A DNA stretch of 37,910 nucleotides. Origin: Pseudomonas sp. 102515. GTDB lineage: Bacteria; Pseudomonadota; Gammaproteobacteria; Pseudomonadales; Pseudomonadaceae. Numbering within the stretch: the stretch's first letter is position 1; each line of letters begins with the position of its first letter. The position numbers and the translations under genes are program-made. Below are positions 28,231 to 36,358 of this stretch, piece by piece. Location: positions 1 through 37,910 of the forward strand of contig NZ_JAVHTY010000010.1 in assembly GCF_031085165.1 (NCBI RefSeq), read 5' to 3'. The notes beneath the pieces were generated by a model. That model saw only the letters and a list, made by a program, of their open reading frames with translations. It was not told the origin of the DNA and ran no database searches.

Positions 28231-28385
28231 GAGTTCTCAGGGCGGGGTGCAATTCCCCACCGGCGGTAACGCCCGATCAGTCGGGACGAGCCCGCGAGCG
28301 CTCTCTCGTCCTCTGCGGCGGGGGAGGTCAGCAGACCCGGTTGGATTCCGGGGCCGACGGTCATAGTCCGGATGAGAGAGAACGG
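28231..28385 (+). ncRNA. FMN riboswitch (RFN element)
   Basis: The RFN consensus is unmistakable: TTCTCAGGGCGGGG, CCCCACCGGCGGTAA, GACCCGGTTGGATTCCGGGG and AGTCCGGATGAGAGAGAAC. The closing stem pairs GTTCTC (28233-28238) with GAGAAC (28378-28383). It binds FMN and lowers expression of the downstream ribE-ribBX-ribH genes. It lies inside the gene cluster, after ribD. Confidence 0.96.
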
Positions 28386-28391
28386 GATAGC

Positions 28392-28470
28392 CTCGCCTGG
28401 CAGGGGTGCGAGCCCCTTGTCCGTCTGATTTCCCTTCTGTCCGTGCGCCCTGTTTTTTCACCGAAACAGG
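28392..28470 (+). promoter_or_regulatory. Riboswitch expression platform with alternative stems
   Basis: CTCGC (28392-28396) can pair with GCGAG (28408-28412), or AGGGG (28402-28406) with CCCCT (28413-28417); the two are mutually exclusive. CCTGTTT (28449-28455) pairs perfectly with AAACAGG (28464-28470), covering part of the AGGAG site (28468-28472) of the short reading frame that follows. CAGGG (28401-28405) could pair with CCCTG (28448-28452) just before T6, a possible terminator. Which fold FMN favours cannot be decided by eye. Confidence 0.5.
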
Positions 28471-28479
28471 AGTTCGTCG

Positions 28480-28530
28480 ATGTCTAGCTGCACTGCCTTT
28501 TCGGCTCCGCCTCTTGGAGGCTTGAGCTGA
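28480..28530 (+). CDS. 16-codon upstream reading frame coupled to ribE
   Basis: MSSCTAFSAPPLGGLS is encoded with a good AGGAG site seven bases before its ATG. Its TGA shares the A of the ribE ATG (TGATG), so a terminating ribosome is placed at the ribE start. The ribE site GGAGG (28516-28520) lies inside this frame and in a hairpin GCCTC-TTG-GAGGC (28509-28521). Translation of the short frame would open that hairpin. There is no strong amino-acid bias, so the act of translation may matter more than the peptide. This is a prediction. Confidence 0.55.
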   Translation: MSSCTAFSAPPLGGLS

Positions 28531-29192
28531 TGTTTACCGGAATCATCGAAGCCCTCGGCGAGATCCGCGTCCTCACGCCCAAGGGCGGAGACGTGCGCCT
28601 CTACGTCGCCACCGGCAAGCTCGACCTTGCCGACGTCAAGCTCGGCGACAGCATCGCCGTCAACGGGGTCTGCCTGACGGCCGTGGAATTGCCCGGCGAC
28701 GGCTTCTGGGCCGACGTCAGTCGCGAAACCCTGAGCCTCACCAGCCTGGGCGGCCTCAAGCCCGGCAGCCGGGTCAACCTGGAAAAGGCGCTGATGCCCA
28801 CCAGTCGCCTTGGCGGTCACCTGGTCAGCGGTCACGTGGACGGTCTCGGCGAAGTGGTCTCCCGCGCCGATAACGCCCGCGCCGTGCAATTCCGCCTGCG
28901 CGCCCCGGCCGAGCTGGCCCGTTATATTGCCCTCAAGGGCTCAATCACCGTGGACGGCGTCAGCCTCACGGTGAATGCGGTGGACGGCGCCGACTTCGAG
29001 CTGACCATCGTCCCCCATACCCTCGGCGAGACCATCATGGCCGACTACCGCGCCGGTCGGCGGGTGAACCTGGAGGTGGACCTGCTGGCCCGCTACCTGG
29101 AGCGCCTGCTGCTGGGCGACAAGGCGGCCGAGTCCAGCAAGGGCGGCGTCACCGAAAACTTCCTCGCCGAACACGGCTATCTGCAGCGCTAA
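28530..29192 (+). CDS. ribE: Riboflavin synthase
   Basis: This 220-residue enzyme joins two lumazine molecules to give riboflavin. It shows the internal duplication of the family: a first barrel beginning MFTGIIEALGEI with SIAVNGVCLTA, and a second from about residue 98 with GHLVSGHVDGLG and SITVDGVSLTVNAV. It is the first enzyme gene after the FMN riboswitch. Start at 28530 overlaps the stop of the upstream short frame. Some pseudomonad annotations call it ribC. Confidence 0.96.
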   Translation: MFTGIIEALGEIRVLTPKGGDVRLYVATGKLDLADVKLGDSIAVNGVCLTAVELPGDGFWADVSRETLSLTSLGGLKPGSRVNLEKALMPTSRLGGHLVSGHVDGLGEVVSRADNARAVQFRLRAPAELARYIALKGSITVDGVSLTVNAVDGADFELTIVPHTLGETIMADYRAGRRVNLEVDLLARYLERLLLGDKAAESSKGGVTENFLAEHGYLQR

Positions 29193-29202
29193 GGACGACA
29201 CC

Positions 29203-30291
29203 GTGGCACTTTCCAGCATCGAAGACATCATCCAGGACATCCGCGCGGGCAAGATGGTCATCCTCATGGACGACGAGGACCGCGAGAACGAAGGCGACAT
29301 CATCATCGCTTCCGAATGCGTCACCGCCGAACACATCAACTTCATGGCCCGCCACGCGCGCGGCCTGATCTGCATGCCCATGAGCAAGGGCCTCTGCGAG
29401 CGCCTCAACCTGCCGATGATGGCCAGCCGCAACGCCTCCGGCTTCGGCACCAAGTTCACCGTCTCCATCGAGGCCGCCGAAGGCATCAGCACCGGCATCT
29501 CCGCCGCCGACCGCGCGCGCACCGTGCAGGCCGCCATCGCCAAGGACGCCAAGGCCGGCGACGTGGTCAGCCCCGGCCACATGTTTCCGTTGATGGCCCA
29601 GCCCGGCGGTGTGCTGGCGCGTGCCGGCCACACCGAGGCCGCCTGCGACCTGGCGCGCATGGCCGGTTTCGCCGAGAGCGGGGTGATCTGCGAGGTGATG
29701 AACGACGACGGCACCATGGCCCGTCGCGACGAACTCGAAGCCTTCGCCGAGCAGCACGGCCTCAAGGTCGGCACCATCGCCGATCTGATCCACTACCGCC
29801 TGCTCCACGAGCACACCGTCAAGCGCATCGACGAGCAAGCGCTTGAGACCGAACTCGGTCCGTTCAAGCTGGTGACCTACCGCGACGAGGTGGAGGGTGA
29901 CGTCCACCTGGCGCTGATCCGTGGCGACCTGGCCGGCCAGGAGCTGCCGCTGGTGCGTGTACACAACATGGATCCGTTGCGCGACCTCCTGCAGGTGCAC
30001 CAGCCGGGTCGCTGGAGTCTGCGCAGCGCCATGGAGCGCGTGGCCCGCGAAGGCACCGGCGTGGTGCTGCTGCTCGGTCACTCGATCGAGGGCGACGACC
30101 TGCTGGCGCACCTGCGCGAGCCACTGCCGGTGCCCAAGGCGCTGTCCACCTACAGCACCGTCGGTGCCGGTTCGCAGATCCTCCGCGACCTGGGCATTCG
30201 TCAGATGCGCCTGCTCAGCTCGCCGATGAAGTTCAACGCCATATCCGGCTTCGACCTGGAAGTAGTAGACTATCTGCCTCCTGAAGAATGA
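29203..30291 (+). CDS. ribB: Dihydroxybutanone-phosphate synthase with degenerate cyclohydrolase domain (RibBX type)
   Basis: This 362-residue protein starts at the GTG at 29203. The first ~200 residues are an intact 3,4-dihydroxy-2-butanone-4-phosphate synthase, with DDEDRENEGD (23-32) for magnesium and substrate binding, and GHTEAACDLARMAG. The C-terminal part resembles GTP cyclohydrolase II but lacks the zinc cysteines: where RibA has HSECLTGD...RCDCG this reads RVHNMDPLRDLLQVHQ. Such RibBX variants are known in Proteobacteria. The working cyclohydrolase is the separate RibA at 33623. Confidence 0.93.
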   Translation: MALSSIEDIIQDIRAGKMVILMDDEDRENEGDIIIASECVTAEHINFMARHARGLICMPMSKGLCERLNLPMMASRNASGFGTKFTVSIEAAEGISTGISAADRARTVQAAIAKDAKAGDVVSPGHMFPLMAQPGGVLARAGHTEAACDLARMAGFAESGVICEVMNDDGTMARRDELEAFAEQHGLKVGTIADLIHYRLLHEHTVKRIDEQALETELGPFKLVTYRDEVEGDVHLALIRGDLAGQELPLVRVHNMDPLRDLLQVHQPGRWSLRSAMERVAREGTGVVLLLGHSIEGDDLLAHLREPLPVPKALSTYSTVGAGSQILRDLGIRQMRLLSSPMKFNAISGFDLEVVDYLPPEE

Positions 30292-30303
30292 CCCTTCCGC
30301 CTG

Positions 30304-30376
30304 GCGCGCCCCGCCCGGGTGGCATGGCGCGCTTCACCTGGATTTCCACGGACGGCGTGGCACTGCCGGCCGTCCG
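30304..30376 (+). other. Two hairpins between ribBX and ribH
   Basis: GCGCGCC (30304-30310) pairs with GGCGCGC (30326-30332). CGGACGGC (30349-30356) pairs with GCCGTCCG (30369-30376). Neither is followed by a T tract. They fill most of a 109-base gap ahead of ribH, which lacks a clear ribosome binding site. They may stabilise mRNA or influence ribH translation. Confidence 0.45.
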
Positions 30377-30400
30377 GCTCTTTGACAACTGGACCCGCAC

Positions 30401-30877
30401 ATGAACATCAAGACCTTTGAAGGCACCTTCATCGCCCCCCAGGGCCGTTTCGCCCTGGTGGTCGGCCGCTTCAACAGCTTCGTCGTCGAGAGCCTGCTGC
30501 AGGGCGCCATCGACGCCCTGGTGCGTCACGGCATCAAGCCGGACGACCTGACCATCATCCGCGTCCCCGGCGCCTTCGAGATCCCGCTGGCGGTGCAGAA
30601 GATCGCCCAGCGCGACGAATTCGACGCCATCATCGCCCTCGGCGCGGTGATCCGTGGCGGCACCCCCCACTTCGAATACGTGGCCGGCGAGTGCACCAAG
30701 GGCCTGGCGCAGGTCTCCATGGAATTCGGCGTACCGGTGTCCTTCGGCGTCCTGACCGTCGACTCCATCGAGCAGGCCATCGAGCGCTCCGGCACCAAGG
30801 CCGGCAACAAGGGCGCCGAAGCGGCCCTGTCCGCCCTGGAAATGGTCAGCCTGCTGGCGCAGCTGGAGGCCAAGTGA
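30401..30877 (+). CDS. ribH: 6,7-dimethyl-8-ribityllumazine synthase
   Basis: This 158-residue enzyme condenses the RibB product with the pyrimidine intermediate. [29 protein letters not shown] and [17 protein letters not shown] (catalytic H90) are all intact. Upstream GGAC is a poor ribosome binding site. The stop overlaps the GTG start of nusB. It lies in the riboswitch-controlled operon. Confidence 0.96.
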   Translation: MNIKTFEGTFIAPQGRFALVVGRFNSFVVESLLQGAIDALVRHGIKPDDLTIIRVPGAFEIPLAVQKIAQRDEFDAIIALGAVIRGGTPHFEYVAGECTKGLAQVSMEFGVPVSFGVLTVDSIEQAIERSGTKAGNKGAEAALSALEMVSLLAQLEAK

Positions 30878-31365
30878 GCGGCGATCTGACTCCGCCCCCG
30901 GCAGGCAAGCCCGCAGGCAAGAAGGCCCCCACCGGCAAACTGGCTGCCCGTCGCGAAGCGCGCAGCCTGTCGGTCCAGGCCCTGTACCAGTGGCACATGG
31001 CGGGCCAGGCGATCAACGAGATCGAGGCGCAGTTTCGCGTCGACAACGATTTCGCCAAGGTCGACGGCGCCTACTTCCATGAAGTCCTCCATGGCGTGCC
31101 GGCCAACAAGAGCGAGATCGACGGTCTGATCCTGCCCTGCCTGGATCGCCCCATGGGCGAGGTGGATCCGGTCGAGCTGGCCGTGCTGCGGCTGTCCTGC
31201 TACGAGCTGCTCAAGCGTATCGACGTGCCCTATCGCGTGGTGATCAACGAGGGCATCGAGCTGGCCAAGATCTTCGGCGCCACCGACGGCCACAAGTTCG
31301 TCAACGGCGTGCTGGACAAGCTGGCGCCCAAGCTGCGCAGCGCCGAGTTGCGCGGCAAGCGCTGA
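30874..31365 (+). CDS. nusB: Transcription antitermination factor NusB
   Basis: This 163-residue all-helical protein has the arginine-rich start [19 protein letters not shown]. The NusB core includes [11 protein letters not shown] and [19 protein letters not shown]. It binds boxA RNA with S10 (rpsJ, also in this window) to support rRNA transcription. The GTG at 30874 overlaps the ribH stop (GTGA). The N-terminal Gly/Pro/Lys extension of about 20 residues is longer than in E. coli but similar to other pseudomonads. Confidence 0.95.
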   Translation: MSGDLTPPPAGKPAGKKAPTGKLAARREARSLSVQALYQWHMAGQAINEIEAQFRVDNDFAKVDGAYFHEVLHGVPANKSEIDGLILPCLDRPMGEVDPVELAVLRLSCYELLKRIDVPYRVVINEGIELAKIFGATDGHKFVNGVLDKLAPKLRSAELRGKR

Positions 31366-31378
31366 TCGCCCACGTCGC

Positions 31379-32335
31379 ATGGGTGAATTCGAACTCATCC
31401 GTCACTATTTCGCCACGGCGCCCTGCGCCCGTGGCGGACCCGGCGTGGCGCTGGGCATCGGTGATGACTGCGCACTGCTGGCGCCTGCCCCGGGTGCGCA
31501 GCTGGCGGTCTCCACCGACACCCTGACCGCCGGGGTGCATTTCCCCGATCCCTGCCCGGATGCCCATGGCCTCGGCCAGCGCGCCCTGGCGGTGAGCGCC
31601 AGCGACCTGGCCGCCATGGGCGCCGCGCCCCTGGGCTTCACCCTGGCATTGACCCTGCCATCCGTCGAACCCGCCTGGCTTGAAGGCCTGGCGGCAGGCC
31701 TTGCGCAGATGGCCGAGCAGTGCGGGCTGCGCCTGGTCGGGGGCGATACCACCCGCGGGCCGCTGTCCCTTACCCTCACGGTCTTCGGCCAGGTGCCGGC
31801 CGGCCAGGCGCTGCTGCGCAGCGGTGCCCGCCCGGGCGATCTGCTGTGCCTGGGAGGTGCGCCGGGCGAGGCCGGCGGGGCCTTGCCCTTCGTCCTCGGT
31901 CAGCGCGCGCCGGAGGGCGACGCCAGTCGGCACCTGCTGGCACGCTACTGGGCACCCCAGCCGCAATTCGACCTCGGTCTCTGGCTGCGTGGTCGGGCGA
32001 CGGCCGCCCAGGACGTCTCCGATGGCCTGGTGGCCGATTGCGGCCACATCGCCGCGGCCTCCGGCGTACGCCTGATCGTGGAGACGGCGCGGCTGCCGGT
32101 GAGCCCGGCGCTGGCCCAGCTCTTCCCCGCCGACGAGGTGCTGCGCCTGGCGCTGGGCGCCGGCGACGACTATCTGCTGGTCTTCACCCTGCCACCGGAC
32201 CAGGCCCCGGCCCTGGCCGCCGCCTGGCCTCGGGCGCAGGTGATCGGTCGGGTCGAAGCGGGCGGCGGCGTTGCTGTCCTCGCCGCCGACGGTCAGCCGA
32301 TGACGCCGACACTAACCGGTTTCCAACATTTCTAG
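31379..32335 (+). CDS. thiL: Thiamine-monophosphate kinase
   Basis: This 318-residue enzyme phosphorylates thiamine phosphate to the active cofactor. It shows the PurM-like motifs GIGDDCALL (about 26-34) and STDTLTAGVHF. LVGGDTTRGPLSLT, QDVSDGLVADCGHI and GAGDDYLLVFTL follow. It starts 13 bases after nusB at an ATG with no obvious ribosome binding site. The order ribH-nusB-thiL-pgpA is widespread in gammaproteobacteria. Confidence 0.95.
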   Translation: MGEFELIRHYFATAPCARGGPGVALGIGDDCALLAPAPGAQLAVSTDTLTAGVHFPDPCPDAHGLGQRALAVSASDLAAMGAAPLGFTLALTLPSVEPAWLEGLAAGLAQMAEQCGLRLVGGDTTRGPLSLTLTVFGQVPAGQALLRSGARPGDLLCLGGAPGEAGGALPFVLGQRAPEGDASRHLLARYWAPQPQFDLGLWLRGRATAAQDVSDGLVADCGHIAAASGVRLIVETARLPVSPALAQLFPADEVLRLALGAGDDYLLVFTLPPDQAPALAAAWPRAQVIGRVEAGGGVAVLAADGQPMTPTLTGFQHF

Positions 32336-32357
32336 CGCCCTGACGCGGAGTCCTTCC

Positions 32358-32867
32358 TTGAGCGAACACCAAGCCCCCGCCCAGCCGGTCCCCCTGTCGG
32401 TCTGGCGCGATCCCTGGCATTTCCTGGCCTTCGGTCTGGGTTCCGGTACCCTGCCCAAGGCACCTGGCACCTGGGGTTCGCTGATCGCCTTGCCCTTCGT
32501 ACCGCTCTGGCAGCTGCTCAGCGGCTGGAGCTATCCGCTGCTGCTGGTGCTGCTGACCGTCTTCGGTTGCTGGTTGTGCGGCAAGGTCGCCCGCGAGCTG
32601 GGCGTGCACGATCACGAGGGCATCGTCTGGGACGAGATGGTCGGCATCTGGATCACCTTCTGGCTGGCGCCTCCGGGGTTGATCTGGCTGCTGGTGGGTT
32701 TCGTCGCCTTCCGCGTACTGGACATCTGCAAGCCCTGGCCAATCCGCTGGCTGGATGTCAATGTCCGCGGCGGCGTCGGCATCATGGTCGACGATGTGCT
32801 GGCCGGCGTCCTCGCCTGGCTGGTCGTTCAGGGATTACACATCGGTTGGGGTCATCTCGTCGGCTGA
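32358..32867 (+). CDS. pgpA: Phosphatidylglycerophosphatase A
   Basis: This 169-residue inner-membrane enzyme removes phosphate from phosphatidylglycerophosphate. The family motifs GLGSGTLPKAPGTWGS and HEGIVWDEMVGIWI, with a late VRGGVGIMVDDVLAGV, supply the acidic catalytic residues between three or four hydrophobic segments. I chose the TTG at 32358 because GGAG lies seven bases upstream and no ATG or GTG is available before the conserved region. Confidence 0.92.
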   Translation: MSEHQAPAQPVPLSVWRDPWHFLAFGLGSGTLPKAPGTWGSLIALPFVPLWQLLSGWSYPLLLVLLTVFGCWLCGKVARELGVHDHEGIVWDEMVGIWITFWLAPPGLIWLLVGFVAFRVLDICKPWPIRWLDVNVRGGVGIMVDDVLAGVLAWLVVQGLHIGWGHLVG

Positions 32868-32894
32868 CGAGACGCAGGCCCAAGGAGCAGGGCA

Positions 32895-33527
32895 GTGAAA
32901 AGACTGGGCTTGTACGGCCTGCTGTTGGCCGTCGGTTCGCTCGCCTGGGCGCAACCCCAGGTCCGGGTCGTGGGGTTGTTCAATGGCGCGGCGGTGGTCA
33001 ACGTCAATGGCCAGCGCAAGTTGCTGCGGGTCGGCCAGCGCCTGGACGACGTCGAGGTGGTCAGCGCGGATCCCCAGCAGGCAGTGCTGCGCATCGACGG
33101 CCGGACCCAGACCTTTGCCCTCGACCGCGAATACAGCGACGGCTACAGCGCCCCGCAGCGCCGCGAATTCAGCGTGCCGCGCAGCAACAACGGGCATTAC
33201 CAGGTCATCGCCAACGTCAATGGCCGTCCGGTGTCGCTGCTGGTGGACACCGGCGCTACCAGCGTTGCCCTGAGTGGCGCCCAGGCCGATCAGCTGGGCA
33301 TCAGCTATCGCGACGGCACCCCGGGCTGGGTGGAGACCGCCAGCGGTCATGCCCGCGCCTGGCGCACCACGCTCAAGCAGGTCCGCCTGGGCGATGTCGA
33401 GGTGGTCGGGGTGGACGCCATGGTCCTGGAAGGCAGCTATCCCAGCCAGGGGCTGCTGGGCATGAGTTTCCTCAATCGCGTGGGCTGGCGCGAGGCCCAG
33501 GGCGTCTTCTACGTACAGGCACGTTGA
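32895..33527 (+). CDS. Secreted retropepsin-like aspartic protease
   Basis: This 210-residue protein has a signal peptide (LYGLLLAVGSLAWA) and a C-terminal retropepsin-like domain. LVDTGATSVALS carries the catalytic aspartate (D118-T-G), and GLLGMSFLNRV is the typical second motif of the TIGR02281 group. A single catalytic motif implies a homodimer. The periplasmic substrate is unknown. The N-terminal part (residues 22-85) with GLFNGAAVVNVNGQR looks like a PDZ-like or inner-membrane-associated domain. It starts at a GTG with GGAG upstream. Confidence 0.85.
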   Translation: MKRLGLYGLLLAVGSLAWAQPQVRVVGLFNGAAVVNVNGQRKLLRVGQRLDDVEVVSADPQQAVLRIDGRTQTFALDREYSDGYSAPQRREFSVPRSNNGHYQVIANVNGRPVSLLVDTGATSVALSGAQADQLGISYRDGTPGWVETASGHARAWRTTLKQVRLGDVEVVGVDAMVLEGSYPSQGLLGMSFLNRVGWREAQGVFYVQAR

Positions 33528-33563
33528 TAGATCATCCAGCATCGACGTCATAACCCCTGGCGA

Positions 33564-33593
33564 TGACGCCGGGCCCGGGGAAAAGGTTACAAT
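33564..33593 (+). promoter_or_regulatory. Possible promoter of ribA
   Basis: TACAAT (33588-33593) is a good -10; the -35 candidate TGACGC (33564-33569), 18 bases away, is weak. The predicted start near 33600 gives a short leader before the GTG at 33623. Confidence 0.4.
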
Positions 33594-33622
33594 GTACGTC
33601 TTTCCCCGCCAGGAGCCCGCAG

Positions 33623-34246
33623 GTGTCCGTCGTCTTTGTCGCCGCCTCCCAACTGCCCACCCCCTTCGGCCTGTTCACCATGCACGGTTTCCTCGACGAG
33701 ACCGATGGCAAGGAGCACGTCGCCCTGACCTTCGGTGACGTGGCCGATGGCGAGCCGGTGCTGGGCCGACTGCATTCCGAATGCCTGACTGGCGATGCGC
33801 TGTTCAGCCTGAGATGCGACTGTGGTTTCCAGCTGGAAGCGGCGCTGCGCGCCATCGCCGAGGCCGGTCGTGGCGTGCTGCTCTATCTGCGCCAGGAAGG
33901 ACGCGGCATCGGCCTGCTCAACAAGATCCGCGCCTATGAGCTGCAGGATGCCGGTGCCGATACCGTGGAAGCCAACGAGCGCCTGGGCTTCGGCGCCGAC
34001 CAGCGCACCTATGCGCTGTGCAAGCCGATGCTCGAACACCTGGGCGTCACCTCGCTGAGGTTGATGACCAACAATCCGCGCAAGGTGAAGGCGCTCGAGG
34101 TCCTGGGCATCCCGGTCGCCGAGCGGGTGCCGCTGCAGGAAGGCCTCAATCCGCACAATCGCCGCTATCTGCTGACCAAGGCCGGCAAGCTCGGCCATAT
34201 GCTCGGCAATCTGCACCAGAACGAAGATGTGGAAAAGGCGCCCTAG
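33623..34246 (+). CDS. ribA: GTP cyclohydrolase II
   Basis: This 207-residue enzyme performs the first step of riboflavin synthesis. Zinc ligands C54, C65 and C67 are intact ([18 protein letters not shown]), as are [11 protein letters not shown] and MTNNPRKV. The GTG at 33623 has AGGAG seven bases before it. It complements the degenerate domain in RibBX. It is outside the riboswitch region, 3.3 kb downstream, and may have its own promoter. Its stop codon lies in the loop of the terminator. Confidence 0.95.
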   Translation: MSVVFVAASQLPTPFGLFTMHGFLDETDGKEHVALTFGDVADGEPVLGRLHSECLTGDALFSLRCDCGFQLEAALRAIAEAGRGVLLYLRQEGRGIGLLNKIRAYELQDAGADTVEANERLGFGADQRTYALCKPMLEHLGVTSLRLMTNNPRKVKALEVLGIPVAERVPLQEGLNPHNRRYLLTKAGKLGHMLGNLHQNEDVEKAP

Positions 34247-34257
34247 GGCGCCTTTTT
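34233..34257. terminator. Bidirectional terminator between ribA and dxs
   Basis: AAAAGGCGCCC (34233-34243) pairs perfectly with GGGCGCCTTTT (34246-34256) around a two-base TA centre, with T tracts on both strands. The ribA stop codon TAG (34244-34246) lies at the loop. The convergent genes ribA and dxs share it. Confidence 0.9.
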
Positions 34258-34276
34258 ATCTCGCCTTGGATGCCGC

Positions 34277-36208
34277 TCAGGCTTCCTTGCGCAGACCGGC
34301 CGGCGACAGGTCCGCCAGAGCCAGACGCTCGCGCACCGCGCGCTCGATCCCAGCGACGTCCAGACCACACTCGGCGAGCATGTCGGCCAGCTTGGCGTGC
34401 TCGATGTAGCTATCCGGCAGGCCTAGGTTGAGGACCGGCTGGACCAGGGCGTTGGCCTGCAGGAATTCGTTGACCGCACTGCCAGCACCACCCATGACGC
34501 TGTTTTCCTCGACGGTGACCAACAGGTCGTGGTCGGCGGCGAACTGGCGGATCAGGGCCTCGTCCAGTGGCTTGACGAATCTCATGTCGGCCACGCTGGC
34601 GTCCAGGCGCTCGGCGACCTGCAGGGCCTCGGCCAGTTGCACGCCAAACACCAGGAAGCCGACCTTGGGGCCGCTCTTCAGGCTGCTCTGGCGACGCACC
34701 ACGCCCTTGCCGATAGGCAGGGGCTCCAGGCCCGGATCCAGGGCGGCGTTGGGGCCGCTGCCACGTGGGTAGCGCACCGCGGCGGGGCCCTGGTGGCGAT
34801 AGCCGGTGGTGAGCAGGCGACGCAGCTCGTTCTCGTCGCTGGGCGCCATGATGACCATGCCGGGGATGCAGCGCAGGTAGGACAGGTCGAAGCTGCCGGC
34901 ATGGGTCGGGCCGTCTTCGCCCACCAGGCCGGCGCGGTCGATGGCGAAGAGCACGTCCAGGTTCTGCACCGCCACGTCGTGGATCAACTGATCGTAGCCG
35001 CGCTGCAGGAAGGTGGAGTAGATGGCCACCACCGGCTTCATGCCGTCGCAGGCCAGGCCCGCGGCCAGGGTCACCGCGTGCTGCTCGGCGATGGCCACGT
35101 CGAAGTAGCGCTCGGGATAGCGTTCGGCGAAGCGGATCAGGTCGGAGCCTTCCTTCATCGCCGGGGTGATGCCCACCAGCTTGGCATCGGCGGCGGCCAT
35201 GTCGCACAGCCAGTCGCCGAAGATGTTGGAGTACTTGGGCGCGCCCGGGCGCTTGGGCTTGGCGTCCAGCGGCTCCAGCTTGGTGATGGCGTGGTAGCCG
35301 ATGGGGTCTGCCTCGGCGATGGACAGGCCCTTGCCCTTGCGGGTGATGACGTGGAGGAACTGCGGGCCCTTGGCGTCGCGCAGGTTGCGCAGGGTGGTGA
35401 CCAGGGTCGGCAGGTCATGGCCGTCGATGGGGCCGATGTAGTTCCAGCCCAGCTCCTCGAACAGGGTGCCAGGTACCAGCATGCCCTTGGCGGCCTCTTC
35501 GGTGCGGCGGGCGATTTCCCAGGCGCCGGGCAGCTTGGAGAGGGCCTTCTTGCCGTTTTCGCGCAGGTGCTGGTAGGTGCGGCTGGAAAGCAGTCGCGCC
35601 AGGTAGTTGGACAGGCCGCCGACATTGCGCGAGATGGACATGTCGTTGTCGTTGAGCACCACCAGCATGTTGGCGCCGGTGTCCGAGGCGTGGTTGAGGG
35701 CCTCGAAGGCCATGCCCGCGGTCAGGGCGCCGTCGCCGATCACCGCGACCGACTTGCGCTCGATGCCCTGCAGCTGGGCGGCGATGGCCATGCCCAGGGC
35801 GGCGCCGATGGAGGTGCTGGAGTGACCGACGCCAAAGGTGTCGTACTCGCTCTCGCTACGCCGCGGGAAGGCGGCCAGGCCGTCCTTCTGGCGCAGGCTG
35901 GCCATGCCTTCGCGACGGCCGGTGAGGATCTTGTGCGGATAGGCCTGGTGGCCGACGTCCCACACCAGCCGGTCTTCCGGGGTGTTGAAGACGTAATGCA
36001 GGGCCACGGTCAGTTCGATGACGCCCAGGCCGGCGCCGAAGTGACCGCCGGTCTGACCCACGGTCCACAGGAGAAAGGCGCGCAGTTCGTCGGCGACGGC
36101 TTCCAGCTCGGCGTCACCGAGCTGGCGCAGCTGGACCGGCGAGTCGATGCGGTCGAGCAGGGGCGTCGCGGGACGCTGGCGGGGAATCTCGTGAAACGTC
36201 TTGGGCAT
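34277..36208 (-). CDS. dxs: 1-deoxy-D-xylulose-5-phosphate synthase
   Basis: This 643-residue, thiamine-diphosphate-dependent enzyme begins the non-mevalonate isoprenoid pathway. [16 protein letters not shown] (GDG at 158-160) and LNDNDMSIS form the cofactor motif. [14 protein letters not shown] and [19 protein letters not shown] are the transketolase signatures. The ATG at 36208 gives [20 protein letters not shown], the pseudomonad N terminus. A GTG four codons earlier is possible. Neither has a clear ribosome binding site. It follows ispA on the same strand with a 150-base gap and a possible promoter. Confidence 0.95.
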   Translation of the reverse strand: MPKTFHEIPRQRPATPLLDRIDSPVQLRQLGDAELEAVADELRAFLLWTVGQTGGHFGAGLGVIELTVALHYVFNTPEDRLVWDVGHQAYPHKILTGRREGMASLRQKDGLAAFPRRSESEYDTFGVGHSSTSIGAALGMAIAAQLQGIERKSVAVIGDGALTAGMAFEALNHASDTGANMLVVLNDNDMSISRNVGGLSNYLARLLSSRTYQHLRENGKKALSKLPGAWEIARRTEEAAKGMLVPGTLFEELGWNYIGPIDGHDLPTLVTTLRNLRDAKGPQFLHVITRKGKGLSIAEADPIGYHAITKLEPLDAKPKRPGAPKYSNIFGDWLCDMAAADAKLVGITPAMKEGSDLIRFAERYPERYFDVAIAEQHAVTLAAGLACDGMKPVVAIYSTFLQRGYDQLIHDVAVQNLDVLFAIDRAGLVGEDGPTHAGSFDLSYLRCIPGMVIMAPSDENELRRLLTTGYRHQGPAAVRYPRGSGPNAALDPGLEPLPIGKGVVRRQSSLKSGPKVGFLVFGVQLAEALQVAERLDASVADMRFVKPLDEALIRQFAADHDLLVTVEENSVMGGAGSAVNEFLQANALVQPVLNLGLPDSYIEHAKLADMLAECGLDVAGIERAVRERLALADLSPAGLRKEA

Positions 36209-36239
36209 CTGGCTGATCACTTTGCGCAGAGAATTAGGC

Positions 36240-36269
36240 AGTTTACCCGATGCCCGCGTGGCATCCCAA
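36240..36269 (-). promoter_or_regulatory. Possible promoter of dxs
   Basis: On the minus strand TTGGGA (36269-36264) and TAAACT (36245-36240) are 18 bases apart, with a start about 25 bases before the ATG. The spacer contains a 6-pair inverted repeat GATGCC-N5-GGCATC (36249-36265). Confidence 0.4.
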
Positions 36270-36307
36270 CAGCGGACAGGGCGTCTTGTTATGCCCCTGT
36301 GACAACG

Positions 36308-36334
36308 GACCCGGAGGCAAATGCGGCCCGGGTC
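36308..36334 (-). terminator. Weak hairpin between ispA and dxs
   Basis: GACCCGG (36308-36314) pairs with CCGGGTC (36328-36334) around a 13-base loop. There is no T tract in the direction of ispA transcription, so at most partial termination is expected. Confidence 0.35.
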
Positions 36335-36358
36335 ACGAGTTTTTCCGCTGGAGCGCGT

